DNA of 64,000 nt from positions 1 to 64,000 of the forward strand of contig NZ_JAJTBB010000079.1 of NCBI RefSeq assembly GCF_021287135.1, given 5' to 3'. Below the pieces are notes generated by a model. It had not been told where the DNA came from. It saw nothing but the letters and a program-made list of their open reading frames with translations, and did no database searches. Below, in pieces: positions 18,141 to 26,836 of the stretch. The translations under genes were made by a program, and so were the position numbers. Position 1 is the stretch's first letter, and each line of letters begins with the position of its first letter. The stretch comes from Acidovorax sp. GTDB taxonomy: Bacteria; Pseudomonadota; Gammaproteobacteria; Burkholderiales; Burkholderiaceae_C.

Positions 18141-19142
18141 CTACGATGTCCCAGGGTCCGGCACGCCGTGCGGGAGCCTGTGGATCTCGATGGTGGAATG
18201 GACCACTTCTTCATGCACGCCCAGCCGCTGGCGCAGCAGGTCGGGGGTGATGCCCGTGTCGCGCGTGACCACCGTGAGGGCGCAGGCGTACAGGCCCTTG
18301 CCCACCCGCCAGACATGCAGGTCGGTGACCCGGGTCCACCCCGGCGCGTCCGGCTGCTCGATCACCTCGCGAATCTCCTCGACCACAGGATGGTCCATTT
18401 CCCGGTCCAGCAGCACCTTGGCCGTGTCCACCACCAGGCCCTTGGCCCACCAGCCCACCAGCACGGCGCCCACGATGCCCATCACGGGGTCCAGCCAGGA
18501 CCAGCCGTAGGCCCAGCCCCCGGCCAGGGCCACGATGGCCAGCACCGAGGTGGCGGCGTCCGCCAGCACGTGGAGGTAGGCGGACTTGAGGTTGAGGTCC
18601 TCGCCGTGCCCGTGGCCATGGTCGTGCCCGTGGCCGTGCCCATGGCCGTGGTCATGGCCCGGGTGCTCTCCGTGGTGGTGCGCGTGCCCCAGGATCCAGG
18701 CGCACACCGCATTCACCAGCAGGCCCGCTACGGCCACCGCGATCGCCTGACGGTACTGGATGGGTTGCGGCGAAAGCAGCCGCTCGACCGAGCCCACCAC
18801 CATCAGCACCGCCACCCCCAGCAGGAAAATGGCGCTCGCAAAGCCCGCGAGCACCTCGATCTTCCAGGTGCCAAAGGCAAAGCGGGGGTCGCTGGCGTAG
18901 CGGCGCGCGGCCGCATACGCGGCGGCCGACAGCCCGATGGCCACGGCGTGCGAACTCATGTGCCAGCCGTCGGCCATGAGCGCCATGGAGTTGAATCCCC
19001 ACCCGGCGGCGATCTCGACGCCCATGGCCGCCAGGGTGATCCACATCACCACGCGGGTGCTGCGTTCGGCATGGTGCGTTCCGTGCTCGGAAGCAAAACG
19101 GTGGTCGTGCGCCCAGGGGGCGGCAAAGTCATCGGCGTGCAT
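18141..19142 (-). CDS. dmeF: Cation diffusion facilitator, DmeF-like
   Basis: A 333-residue inner-membrane exporter of divalent cations with six transmembrane segments. TM2 carries ADGWHMSSH and TM5 carries HVLADAATS, the DmeF-type metal-site pattern. Between them is a long histidine-rich loop (alternating H-G with H-D, about residues 165-190) and the N-terminus has further histidines. DmeF proteins export cobalt, nickel or iron. A GTG start at 19160 would add six residues. No regulator lies next to it. Confidence 0.88.
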   Translation of the reverse strand: MHADDFAAPWAHDHRFASEHGTHHAERSTRVVMWITLAAMGVEIAAGWGFNSMALMADGWHMSSHAVAIGLSAAAYAAARRYASDPRFAFGTWKIEVLAGFASAIFLLGVAVLMVVGSVERLLSPQPIQYRQAIAVAVAGLLVNAVCAWILGHAHHHGEHPGHDHGHGHGHGHDHGHGHGEDLNLKSAYLHVLADAATSVLAIVALAGGWAYGWSWLDPVMGIVGAVLVGWWAKGLVVDTAKVLLDREMDHPVVEEIREVIEQPDAPGWTRVTDLHVWRVGKGLYACALTVVTRDTGITPDLLRQRLGVHEEVVHSTIEIHRLPHGVPDPGTS

Positions 19143-19200
19143 GGCGCCACTGTACGCCACGCCCCACGGCGCAGGCGACGGGCTGCGGCGCCGCCAGCGG

Positions 19201-20154
19201 TCAGGTCAGCAGCGCCACGGCGGCCGAGAAGCTGAGGAACGCCAGCGCCGTGGAGACCAGGATGATGCGCGCCACGCGCCCGTTGTTGGCACCGAACTTC
19301 TCGGCCAGCAGCGAGACGTTGCTGGCGCTGGGCAAGGCTGCCAGCAGCACCATCACGGTCAGCGCGAACGGCGCGAGCGGCACGCCCAGCGCGATGGCGG
19401 CCGTGCCGGCGGCCCACACCAGCAGCGGGTGCACCAGCAGCTTGGCCAGCGCCACGGGCACGTACAGGCGTGCGGGCACCTGCTCGTGCTGGTTCATCTG
19501 CGAGCGGGCCAGCACCGCGCCGATGGTGAACAGCGCCACCGGCGAGGCCGCGTCGGCCAGCATGGCGATGGTCTTGTCCACCGGGCCGGGCAGGCGCAAC
19601 TGCAGCGCGGACGCCAGGGCGCCCAGCGCAATCGACCAGGGCATGGGATTGGTGGCCATGCCGCGGAAAGCGTTGCGCAGCGCCACGCCCACGCCGTGGG
19701 TGCCCGCGCCGTCCAGCCGGGACAGGGCGATGCACAGCGAGCTGGTGACGACCATGTCCACCACGATGGTGACGATGGCCGGGCCGGCGCTGTGCGCGCC
19801 CAGCAGCGCCACCAGCAGCGGCACGCCCATGAAGCCCGTGTTGGGGAAGGCTGCGACCAGGGCGCCAAAAGCGGCGTCGTTCCAGCCGATGTGCGCGTTG
19901 CGCGTCAGGGCCACCGTGCCGCCCACCATGGCCAGGGCGCACAGCAGGTACACGCCGGCCACGGCCGGGTCCAGCAGCTGGGCAATGGGCGTGCTGGCGC
20001 CAAAGCGGTACAGCATGCACGGCAGCGCGAAATAAAGCACGAAGGCGTTGAGCCCCGGGATGGCGGGCTGCGGCAGCACGCCGCGCCGCGCGGCCAGGTA
20101 GCCGCACAGCACGAGGGCAAAGAACGGAAAGGTGATGAGCAGGACGGACAGCAC
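19201..20154 (-). CDS. AEC-family (auxin efflux carrier) transporter
   Basis: A 317-residue membrane protein with about ten hydrophobic segments in two halves. The LYFALPCMLYRFGA, FPNTGFMGVPLL and LLAALPSASNVSLLA motifs are typical of bacterial AEC/malate-type permeases. Members carry organic acids such as malate or malonate; the substrate here is unknown. It lies in the same direction as dmeF and the binding protein, but gaps of about 60-120 bp leave co-transcription open. Confidence 0.88.
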   Translation of the reverse strand: MLSVLLITFPFFALVLCGYLAARRGVLPQPAIPGLNAFVLYFALPCMLYRFGASTPIAQLLDPAVAGVYLLCALAMVGGTVALTRNAHIGWNDAAFGALVAAFPNTGFMGVPLLVALLGAHSAGPAIVTIVVDMVVTSSLCIALSRLDGAGTHGVGVALRNAFRGMATNPMPWSIALGALASALQLRLPGPVDKTIAMLADAASPVALFTIGAVLARSQMNQHEQVPARLYVPVALAKLLVHPLLVWAAGTAAIALGVPLAPFALTVMVLLAALPSASNVSLLAEKFGANNGRVARIILVSTALAFLSFSAAVALLT

Positions 20155-20274
20155 GGGCCTATTGTCCCGTGGCGGGCCGCCGCGCCGGGGCCCTGCGGCC
20201 CGCGGTGGTCAGCGCAAAGTCAGGCGGCTGCCGTCGCCAACGGCGGGTGCTGCGGGTACGGCGTGCGGCGGCGC

Positions 20275-21507
20275 TCACTGCTTGCGCTGCACGATCAGGT
20301 TGCGCTTGGCATCCTCGGGGTAGGCAAAGGTGATGGCGCCGTTCTTGACCTGGCCGATGACCAGCATGTTGCGTGTGATGGCGTCCTTGTCCTGCGGGCT
20401 GAACGGCTTGTCGTAGGTGGAGACCACGCCGTAGTAGGTCTTCATGCGGCCTTCCAGCGATTCCTTGATGGCGCGTCCCGTCAGGTTGCCGTCGCGCACC
20501 CCCAGGAAGGCGTACATCAGCAGGTAGGTGGCGTCGTAGGCGTTGGCCGCAGCCATGGGCACGGCGACCTTGCCGTGGTATTTGCGGGTGTAGCTCGACA
20601 GGAACGCGGCCCGGCGCTCGTTGCTGGGCTCGGCGATGAAGGTCTGCACCATGAGCGCGCCTTCCGCCGCGTCCTTGGCGCCGTCCAGGAAGAACGGGAA
20701 CGACAGCGGCCATGCGCCCACCTGCGGCACCTTCCAGCCCAGGGCCTTGCGGCCGTTGGCGATGACGGCGTTCTCGGGGCCGACGGTGTAGCTGTAGACC
20801 ACGTTGGCGCCGGCGGCCCGCGCAGCCGCCAGCTCGGCGGAGAGGTCCTTCACCCCCAGGTCGAAGCGCGCCACGTGCACCGGCTTGAGGTTCTTGGCCG
20901 CCAGCGCAGCCACCACGTCGTTGTAGCCGCCTTCGCCATAGCCGGTCTTGTCGGCAAAGAGGGCCACCTTGTCCCAGCCGCGCTTGAGGATGTCGTCCAC
21001 CATGAAGGGCGCCTGCAGCGCGTCCCGGGCCTGCACGCGGAAGATGTAGCTCTCGGCCGCGGGATAGGTGCTGGTGAGGGCCGTGCCGGTGGCGCAAGGG
21101 ATGATGAGCGGACTGCCGCTGCCCTGGAACAGGTCGATGGCCTTGAGCGCCACCCCCGTGTTGCAAAAACCGAGGGTGGCGACCACTTTCTCGGCCAGCA
21201 ATTCCTGCGAGGCCTTGCGGCCCTGCTCCGGGCTGGCGCCGTCGTCCTTCACCACCAGTTCCAGGGGGCGGCCCAGGTAGCCGCCCACGGCATTGATCTC
21301 GTCCACTGCCAGCTTGATGCCATTGAGCATGGGCACGCCAAAGTCCGCCGACGCGCCGGTGAACGGCCCCACCACGCCGATGCGCACCGGCCCGGCACTG
21401 CTGGCCTGCGCCTGGGCTGGCGCCTGCAACGCGCAAGCGGCCAGCAGGGCGGAGGCCGCCGCGAGGCGGGACCAGAAACGGGTGCGGAAAGAGCAGGCAG
21501 CGGGCAT
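20275..21507 (-). CDS. Branched-chain-amino-acid-type ABC binding protein
   Basis: A 410-residue periplasmic receptor of the LivJ type. It has a signal peptide ending in QAPAQAQA, then IGVVGPFTGASADFG at the start of the mature domain and CNTGVALKAI and YAFLGVRDG blocks. No ABC permease or ATPase is adjacent, so it must work with subunits encoded elsewhere. Members of this group often bind aromatic or other carboxylates rather than amino acids. Confidence 0.88.
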   Translation of the reverse strand: MPAACSFRTRFWSRLAAASALLAACALQAPAQAQASSAGPVRIGVVGPFTGASADFGVPMLNGIKLAVDEINAVGGYLGRPLELVVKDDGASPEQGRKASQELLAEKVVATLGFCNTGVALKAIDLFQGSGSPLIIPCATGTALTSTYPAAESYIFRVQARDALQAPFMVDDILKRGWDKVALFADKTGYGEGGYNDVVAALAAKNLKPVHVARFDLGVKDLSAELAAARAAGANVVYSYTVGPENAVIANGRKALGWKVPQVGAWPLSFPFFLDGAKDAAEGALMVQTFIAEPSNERRAAFLSSYTRKYHGKVAVPMAAANAYDATYLLMYAFLGVRDGNLTGRAIKESLEGRMKTYYGVVSTYDKPFSPQDKDAITRNMLVIGQVKNGAITFAYPEDAKRNLIVQRKQ

Positions 21508-21737
21508 GGTTCGGCCATCGTCGGGAAGACGGGGCCCGGATCGAGCCCCACGGCAGAAGTATCAGATTGTGACAACCGGCCCCGCCAGCGGGGTTACCCG
21601 CAGCGCAAAGGGCCGGCGCGGGCGGGGAGCCGTTCCAGCGCCCGGTATCATTGCGCGCTCTCCGCCCTGCCGCCTTCGGCCGGAGCGCCGGCCCCACGGC
21701 CTCGTCCTGCAGTTTCTTCCCGCTCCCACCGCTTCCC

Positions 21738-23813
21738 ATGTCCGCCGGCCTCAACCTCGCCCAGCTTCAGGCTGTCCACTACACCGACGGCGCCTGCCTG
21801 GTGCTGGCCGGCGCGGGCTCGGGCAAGACACGGGTGATCACCATGAAGATCGCCCACATGATCGAAAAGGGCCTGGCGCCCAAGCGCATCGCGGCCATCA
21901 CCTTCACCAACAAGGCGGCGGCGGAAATGCGCGAGCGGGCGCAGGGGCTCATCGGCAAGCGGGCCAAGGACGTGCTGGTGTGCACCTTCCACGCCCTGGG
22001 CGTGCGCATGGTGCGCGAGGACGGCCATGTGCTGGGCCTCAAGCCGCAGTTCAGCATCCTGGACGCCGACGACGTGACCGGCATCCTGAAGGACGCGGCC
22101 GGCGGCACCGTGGACATGGCCACCGCCCGCCAGTGGCAGTGGGTGATCAGCAAGTGGAAGAACATGGGCCTGAACGCCGAGCAGGCCCTGGCCCAGGCGG
22201 CGGACGACAACGAGCGCAGCATCGCCGTGCTGATGGCGCGCTACGAGGAGCGGCTGACGGCCTACCAGAGCGTGGACTTCGACGACCTGATCGGCATGCC
22301 GCTGCGGCTGCTGCGCGACTTCCCGGAAGTGCGCGCCAAGTGGCAGGCGTCGCTGGGCCATGTGCTGGTGGATGAGTACCAGGACACCAACGCCACGCAG
22401 TACGAGCTGCTCAAGCTGCTGGTGGGCGAAAACGGCCACTTCACCGCCGTGGGCGACGACGACCAGAGCATCTATGGCTGGCGCGGCGCCACGCTGGACA
22501 ACCTCAAGAAGCTGCCGGTGGACTTCCCCCACCTCAAGGTCATCAAGCTGGAGCAGAACTACCGCTCCACCAGCGCCATCCTGCGCGCGGCCAACAACGT
22601 GATCGGCCCCAACCCCAAGCTGTTCCCCAAGACGCTGTTCAGCGAACTGGGCGAGGGCGAGCCCGTGCGCGTGGTGGACGCCGACAACGAGGAGCACGAG
22701 GCCGAGCGCGCCGTGGCGCGCATCCAGAGCCTGCGCGCGGCCAGCAACCCGCCGCCGGACTGGAAAAGCTTTGCCATCCTGTACCGCGCCAACCACCAGG
22801 CCAAGCCGTTTGAGAAAGCGCTGCGCAAGGCCAACATCCCCTACAAAGTCTCGGGCGGCACCAGCTTTTTTGACCGGGCGGAAATCAAGGACCTGTGCGC
22901 GTGGTTCCGTCTGTGGATCAACAACGACGACGATCCGGCGTTTTTGCGCTGCATCACGAGCCCCAAGCGCGGCATCGGCCACACCACGCTGGCGGCGCTG
23001 GGCGCGTTTGCCACGCAGCACAAGCAGAGCATGTTCGGCGCGCTGTTCAACGGCATGCTGCCCGCGGCGATTCCGAAGCGTGCCATGGACGGGCTGCATG
23101 AGTTTGGCCGCTACATCAACTACCTGGAGTACAGCGCGCGCCGCACGCACGGCGCCGAAGACGCCCGCGCCTTTCTGAACGAGTGGCTCAAGGAAATCGG
23201 CTACGAGCAACACCTGTACGACAACGAAGACAGCGAGAAGGTGGCCGCCGCCCGCTGGAGCAACGTGATGGAGTTCTGCGACTGGATGGCCCAGCGCGCG
23301 GGCGGGCAGATCGACGACACCGCCGGTGCGGTGGTAGCCAAGGAGACCAAGAGCCTGCTGGAGGTGTCGCAGACCATCGCGCTGCTCTCCACCATCAGCG
23401 AGCGCGAACAGGAGCAGGACATGGTCACCCTCTCCACCCTGCACGCCAGCAAGGGGCTGGAGTGGCCGCACGTGGTGCTGGTGGGCGTGACCGAAGGCAT
23501 GCTGCCCTTCAAGCTGGACGACGACGAAGGCCGCCAGCAGAAGGTGACCGACGATGTGCTGCAGCGCCTGCAGGAAGAGCGCCGCCTGATGTACGTGGGT
23601 ATCACCCGCGCCCAGCGCACCCTGGCCGTGAGCTGGACCAAGAAGCGCAAGAAGGGCCGCGAGATGGTGGCGGCCCAGCCCAGCCGCTTCATCGCCGAAA
23701 TGGGCCTGGACAAGACCACGGCCCGCGAAGACCCGCGCGAAAAGCTCAAGGCCCTGCGCGCCGAATTTGCCGCCCGCAAGGCCCAGGCGGGCGCGCCCCA
23801 AGCCACCTTGTGA
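21738..23813 (+). CDS. rep: ATP-dependent DNA helicase Rep
   Basis: A 691-residue superfamily 1A helicase that moves 3'-5' and clears proteins ahead of the replisome. Motifs are in order: AGAGSGKT (Walker A), TFTNKAA, VDEYQDTN, GDDDQSIYGWRGA, LEQNYRS, TLHASKGLEW and VGITRAQ. The ATG at 21738 gives the usual N-terminus LNLAQLQAV. The alternative at 21651 would add 29 residues unlike the family. Its length fits Rep rather than UvrD, which is longer. Confidence 0.95.
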   Translation: MSAGLNLAQLQAVHYTDGACLVLAGAGSGKTRVITMKIAHMIEKGLAPKRIAAITFTNKAAAEMRERAQGLIGKRAKDVLVCTFHALGVRMVREDGHVLGLKPQFSILDADDVTGILKDAAGGTVDMATARQWQWVISKWKNMGLNAEQALAQAADDNERSIAVLMARYEERLTAYQSVDFDDLIGMPLRLLRDFPEVRAKWQASLGHVLVDEYQDTNATQYELLKLLVGENGHFTAVGDDDQSIYGWRGATLDNLKKLPVDFPHLKVIKLEQNYRSTSAILRAANNVIGPNPKLFPKTLFSELGEGEPVRVVDADNEEHEAERAVARIQSLRAASNPPPDWKSFAILYRANHQAKPFEKALRKANIPYKVSGGTSFFDRAEIKDLCAWFRLWINNDDDPAFLRCITSPKRGIGHTTLAALGAFATQHKQSMFGALFNGMLPAAIPKRAMDGLHEFGRYINYLEYSARRTHGAEDARAFLNEWLKEIGYEQHLYDNEDSEKVAAARWSNVMEFCDWMAQRAGGQIDDTAGAVVAKETKSLLEVSQTIALLSTISEREQEQDMVTLSTLHASKGLEWPHVVLVGVTEGMLPFKLDDDEGRQQKVTDDVLQRLQEERRLMYVGITRAQRTLAVSWTKKRKKGREMVAAQPSRFIAEMGLDKTTAREDPREKLKALRAEFAARKAQAGAPQATL

Positions 23814-23833
23814 AGCCCGTGCCGTCCTCTGTA

Positions 23834-24343
23834 ATGTTCTCTTTCTGGATTTGCCCGGCGCCAGCGGAGCGCATTTTTCGCGCACTGCCGGTCTTGTGCG
23901 CTTTTATTTTCATAGCGGCCAGCGCTTGTCCTACAAGCGCCAGAGCCCAAAACGATCCACAATCCACGGCGGCGTGCCCGGCCGCCGAGGCAATGGACCA
24001 CCAGCACCTGCAGGGCCGCTGGCAGGCCGAACTGCTGGCGCCGGGGGCAGACCGCCCCGTCGCCGCCACGCTGCAGCTGGGCCCCCACCCGGAGCTGGCC
24101 GAGAGCGTGCGCGGCACCGTGCAGCGCGAGGGTGCCGAAGCACTGGTCAGCGGCGACGTGGATGCCGGCGAGCTCACCCTGGAAGAATCAAGCAACGGCA
24201 CCAACATCAGCGCCACCTGGATCGGCCAGGTGGTGGATGGCAGTTGCGGCAAGGAAATACGCGGAACATGGAACAACGCCCACCCCACCCCCTCCGCCCC
24301 GTCCGCGGACTTCGTGCTGCGCAAGCAGGCAGCATGGCAGTGA
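23834..24343 (+). CDS. Small secreted protein of unknown function
   Basis: A 169-residue protein whose ATG lies 20 bp after rep. Residues 1-40 form a signal peptide whose end (AASACPTSARAQ) is encoded by repeat copy R3. The mature domain has HLQGRWQAELL, a glycine-tryptophan-rich beta pattern and a single late cysteine (GSCGKEIRGTW), as in small lipocalin-like or protease-inhibitor-like folds. I do not recognise a family with confidence. Its stop overlaps the start of pldA by 10 bp, so the two are probably translated together. Confidence 0.7.
   Translation: MFSFWICPAPAERIFRALPVLCAFIFIAASACPTSARAQNDPQSTAACPAAEAMDHQHLQGRWQAELLAPGADRPVAATLQLGPHPELAESVRGTVQREGAEALVSGDVDAGELTLEESSNGTNISATWIGQVVDGSCGKEIRGTWNNAHPTPSAPSADFVLRKQAAWQ
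23900..23953 (+). repeat. Dispersed palindromic repeat, copy R3, inside a signal-peptide sequence
   Basis: An A/T-rich spacer ending ATAGC, then GCGCTTG-TCCTA-CAAGCGC with the same perfect 7-bp arms as R1, and ending CAGAGCCC. It lies in frame in the small secreted-protein gene. Confidence 0.78.
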
Positions 24344-25566
24344 CCCACGGCCCGCACGGGCTGGCCGCCGTGGCGCTGGCCGCCCTGGCCGTCCTGGCAC
24401 CGGGGGGCGCGGCGCTGGCCCAGGCCTCTGCGGCGGCACCGGCCAGCCCGCCCCGGGCCGACGCCGGCGACGCGTGGCGCCGCTGCACCCAGCTCGCCAG
24501 CGACCCGCAGGCCCGGCTGGCTTGCTTTGACCAGTGGGCGGCCGGCCAGAAATGGGTGGCGCCCGCGGCGTCTGCCGCGGCTTCCGGGGTTGCAGGCAGC
24601 GCCGGGGCCCCTGCGGAGGCCGCCGCCGCGTCTTCCGAGGTGCCTCCGCCCGTGGACACCACGCTGCCCGCCACCCGCATCATTGACGTGGCCCGGGTGG
24701 AGGGATGCCGCGACGCGCAGTACAGCGACCTCTCGCGCTTCTGGGAGCTGGAGGCGGGCAGCGACTGCGGCACGTTCAGCTTCCGCGGGTACCGCCCCAT
24801 CACGGTGTCGGTGGTGGCCTCCGACTCGGTCAACCGCCAGCCCACGTCGCCCTCGCCCAACCACTCCGCCACGGAAAGCACGCCCTACCGCACGACGGAG
24901 AACCGCATCCAGCTGTCGGTGCGCACCAAGCTGGCCCAGGGCCTGCTGACCCAGGGGCACCCCACGCTCAAGGACTCAGTGTGGTTCGGCTACACGCAGC
25001 AGTCGTACTGGCAGCTGTTCTCGCCCGCGATTTCGCGCCCCTTCCGCGCCACCGACCACGAGCCCGAGGTGATGTACGTCTACCCCACCACTGCCCAGCT
25101 GCCTTTCGGCTGGAAGTGGCGCTACAGCGGCGTGGGCCTGGTGCACCAGTCCAACGGCCAGAGCGAGCCGCTCTCGCGCAGCTGGAACCGCGTGTACCTG
25201 ATGACCGGCATGGAGCTGGACAACCGCTGGACCGTCAACGCCAAGGTGTGGAAGCGCCTGTCGGAAAGCTCCGGCAGCGACGACAACCCCGGCATCAGCG
25301 ACTACGTCGGCCGCGGCGAGCTGTCGGTGTTCTGGAACATGAACAAGGACAACACCCTGGGCGCCACCTTGCGCCACTCGCTGTCCAGCAGCGACCGGGG
25401 CTCCGTGCGGCTCGAATGGATGCAGACCCTGGGCAGCGGCCTGTGGGGCGGCAAGAGCAACCTGCGCCTGCACACGGCCCTGTTCAGCGGCTACGGCGAC
25501 AGCATGATCGACTACAACCGCAAGCGCACCGTCTTCAGCCTGGGGCTGAGCCTGGTGGATTTCTAA
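24334..25566 (+). CDS. pldA: Outer-membrane phospholipase A (OMPLA)
   Basis: A 410-residue outer-membrane beta-barrel hydrolase that removes acyl chains from misplaced phospholipids. The catalytic triad is visible as H271, S273 and N285 in HQSNGQS...SRSWNR, with the same spacing as His142, Ser144 and Asn156 of E. coli. The C-terminal half alternates as barrel strands and ends in phenylalanine. After a signal peptide there is a ~100-residue periplasmic extension with two cysteine-bearing segments (WRRCTQLASD, ARLACFDQWA), which E. coli PldA lacks. It is translationally linked to the small secreted protein upstream. Confidence 0.93.
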   Translation: MAVTHGPHGLAAVALAALAVLAPGGAALAQASAAAPASPPRADAGDAWRRCTQLASDPQARLACFDQWAAGQKWVAPAASAAASGVAGSAGAPAEAAAASSEVPPPVDTTLPATRIIDVARVEGCRDAQYSDLSRFWELEAGSDCGTFSFRGYRPITVSVVASDSVNRQPTSPSPNHSATESTPYRTTENRIQLSVRTKLAQGLLTQGHPTLKDSVWFGYTQQSYWQLFSPAISRPFRATDHEPEVMYVYPTTAQLPFGWKWRYSGVGLVHQSNGQSEPLSRSWNRVYLMTGMELDNRWTVNAKVWKRLSESSGSDDNPGISDYVGRGELSVFWNMNKDNTLGATLRHSLSSSDRGSVRLEWMQTLGSGLWGGKSNLRLHTALFSGYGDSMIDYNRKRTVFSLGLSLVDF

Positions 25567-25901
25567 CAGGTAGTGCACACCTCCCAAGGCGCTGCGGCGC
25601 CCGCTGCCGGCCGGGGGGCGCAGCCCTCGTGCGGGATGGGCCGTGCTTCGCGGGCTCGCACGGGGCTGCGCACGCGCCTGCGCTGCGACCCACGGGCTGA
25701 CGTCGCGGTTGACGCCGCGCAAAAGACAAACAACTCGTAACGACATCGTCCTCAAGTTTTGCGCCAGGGTGCCGACGCGCCGCCACAATGGCACGCGCAC
25801 TCCACTGCGCGTGGCTGGGAATAAGGCCGGTTTTCCTGCCGTTTTACATGCCATCGTCCTCCGGGTGCAACCTCCAAAATGCGCCCCAGGAGAGGAACAC
25901 C
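25567..25901. other. Non-coding gap after pldA
   Basis: 335 bp with no convincing gene. The first ~120 bp are very GC-rich and contain GCGCTGCGGCGCC-type inverted pieces, similar in style to the longer intergenic repeats but not a clean copy. The last ~50 bp hold an AGGAGAGG ribosome site for the next gene. Confidence 0.5.
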
Positions 25902-26288
25902 ATGGACATGCAATACCAGCTCAAGGCCGGCAGCTATTACCTGTACGACATGCGCGAGGCGCCCAGCGCCGTGACGGGAGAGCGGCGCTTCAAGCTCAAG
26001 ACCGACACCGTCGCCATTGCATTTGACCTGCACACGGGCGAAGTGCACCAGCACGGCAGCCCCACACGCATCCAGTCCTGGGCCAACAACACCCGTCGGC
26101 GCCTGCGTGCGGCAGGTGCACAGGATGCGGCCAACGACATCGTGGTGGTGTCCGGCCCCCTGCCCGTGGATGAGCTCAACAAATGCCTGTGGGTGCGCGG
26201 CTACGTGCGCCGCATGTTCTCTCGCCTGGCAACCTTGCCGCACGGCAAGCTGCAGCGGCCCGCAGAGCCGTTCCGCAAGGCGGCCTGA
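25902..26288 (+). CDS. Conserved-looking cytoplasmic protein of unknown function
   Basis: A 128-residue protein with a strong AGGAGAGG site 8 bp before its ATG. It has no signal peptide or membrane segment. The N-terminal half is beta-rich (QYQLKAGSYYLYDMRE, GERRFKLKTDTVAIAFD). The middle has HQHGSPTRIQSWANNTRRRL and the C-terminus is basic (VRRMFSRLATLPHGKLQRP). I recognise no family. The basic, arginine-rich second half would suit nucleic-acid binding, but that is only a suggestion. Confidence 0.65.
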   Translation: MDMQYQLKAGSYYLYDMREAPSAVTGERRFKLKTDTVAIAFDLHTGEVHQHGSPTRIQSWANNTRRRLRAAGAQDAANDIVVVSGPLPVDELNKCLWVRGYVRRMFSRLATLPHGKLQRPAEPFRKAA

Positions 26289-26306
26289 CCCCCCGCCGCG
26301 GGCCGC

Positions 26307-26753
26307 CTACCCGCCGGCCGCGCCCGCGAACAGTGCCAGCCCCAGCCCCAGAGCCCCCAGGATTCCCAGCAGCACCACCGCCCCGATCTTGTGCTGCAAG
26401 TGGTCGGCCCGTTCAAACGCCGGCCAGTCGCCCCGCAGCGCATGGCGGTGGCGCCGGAACACCAGATAGACACAGTAGACATTGGCCGCGATGGCCAGCA
26501 GCGCCAGCCCCACCTTGGCATGCAGCAGCGCACTGGGCGGCGCTCCCGCCAGCAGCAGCGCCCCCGTGGCCAGCACCAGGGCAAAGGCGGGGATCTCGAC
26601 GAAGGTGTCCACGCGCTTGTGCAGCACCGCCAGGATGAGTTCCTTGTCGCGCCCCTGGCCCAGCAAGGCCCGCTCGAACAGCGCCTCCGTCAGAACACAG
26701 CCCAGCCACAGGCCGACAAAAGTGAGATGCAGGGGTAGCAGCAGTGCGCGCAT
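26307..26753 (-). CDS. Four-helix integral membrane protein (CopD-like)
   Basis: A 148-residue protein with four hydrophobic segments. The first (LPLHLTFVGLWLGCVLTEALFE) and the third (HAKVGLALLAIAANVYCVY) carry histidines in positions that resemble the haem- or copper-linked CopD/DUF2269-type small membrane proteins. The start at 26753 is chosen for its GAGG site. The family call is tentative. It is convergent with the gene at 25902 and lies downstream of the P450 gene on the same strand with an 83-bp gap. Confidence 0.6.
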   Translation of the reverse strand: MRALLLPLHLTFVGLWLGCVLTEALFERALLGQGRDKELILAVLHKRVDTFVEIPAFALVLATGALLLAGAPPSALLHAKVGLALLAIAANVYCVYLVFRRHRHALRGDWPAFERADHLQHKIGAVVLLGILGALGLGLALFAGAAGG

Positions 26754-26836
26754 AAGAACCTCGGTGAAAAAGCCCATGTCCGGCAGCGCGGCGCGGCCAG
26801 TGCCGCAACCTCACTCCCGGGAGGGTTATACACCGC

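Noticed and set aside
18600-18665. Short tandem DNA repeat that could be a CRISPR-like or minisatellite array
   Set aside because: It encodes the His-Gly/His-Asp loop of the cation exporter. The periodicity comes from the protein.
26307-26753. A ferredoxin or electron-transfer partner of the P450
   Set aside because: The protein is all hydrophobic helices with no cysteine motif, and the P450 already has its own reductase.
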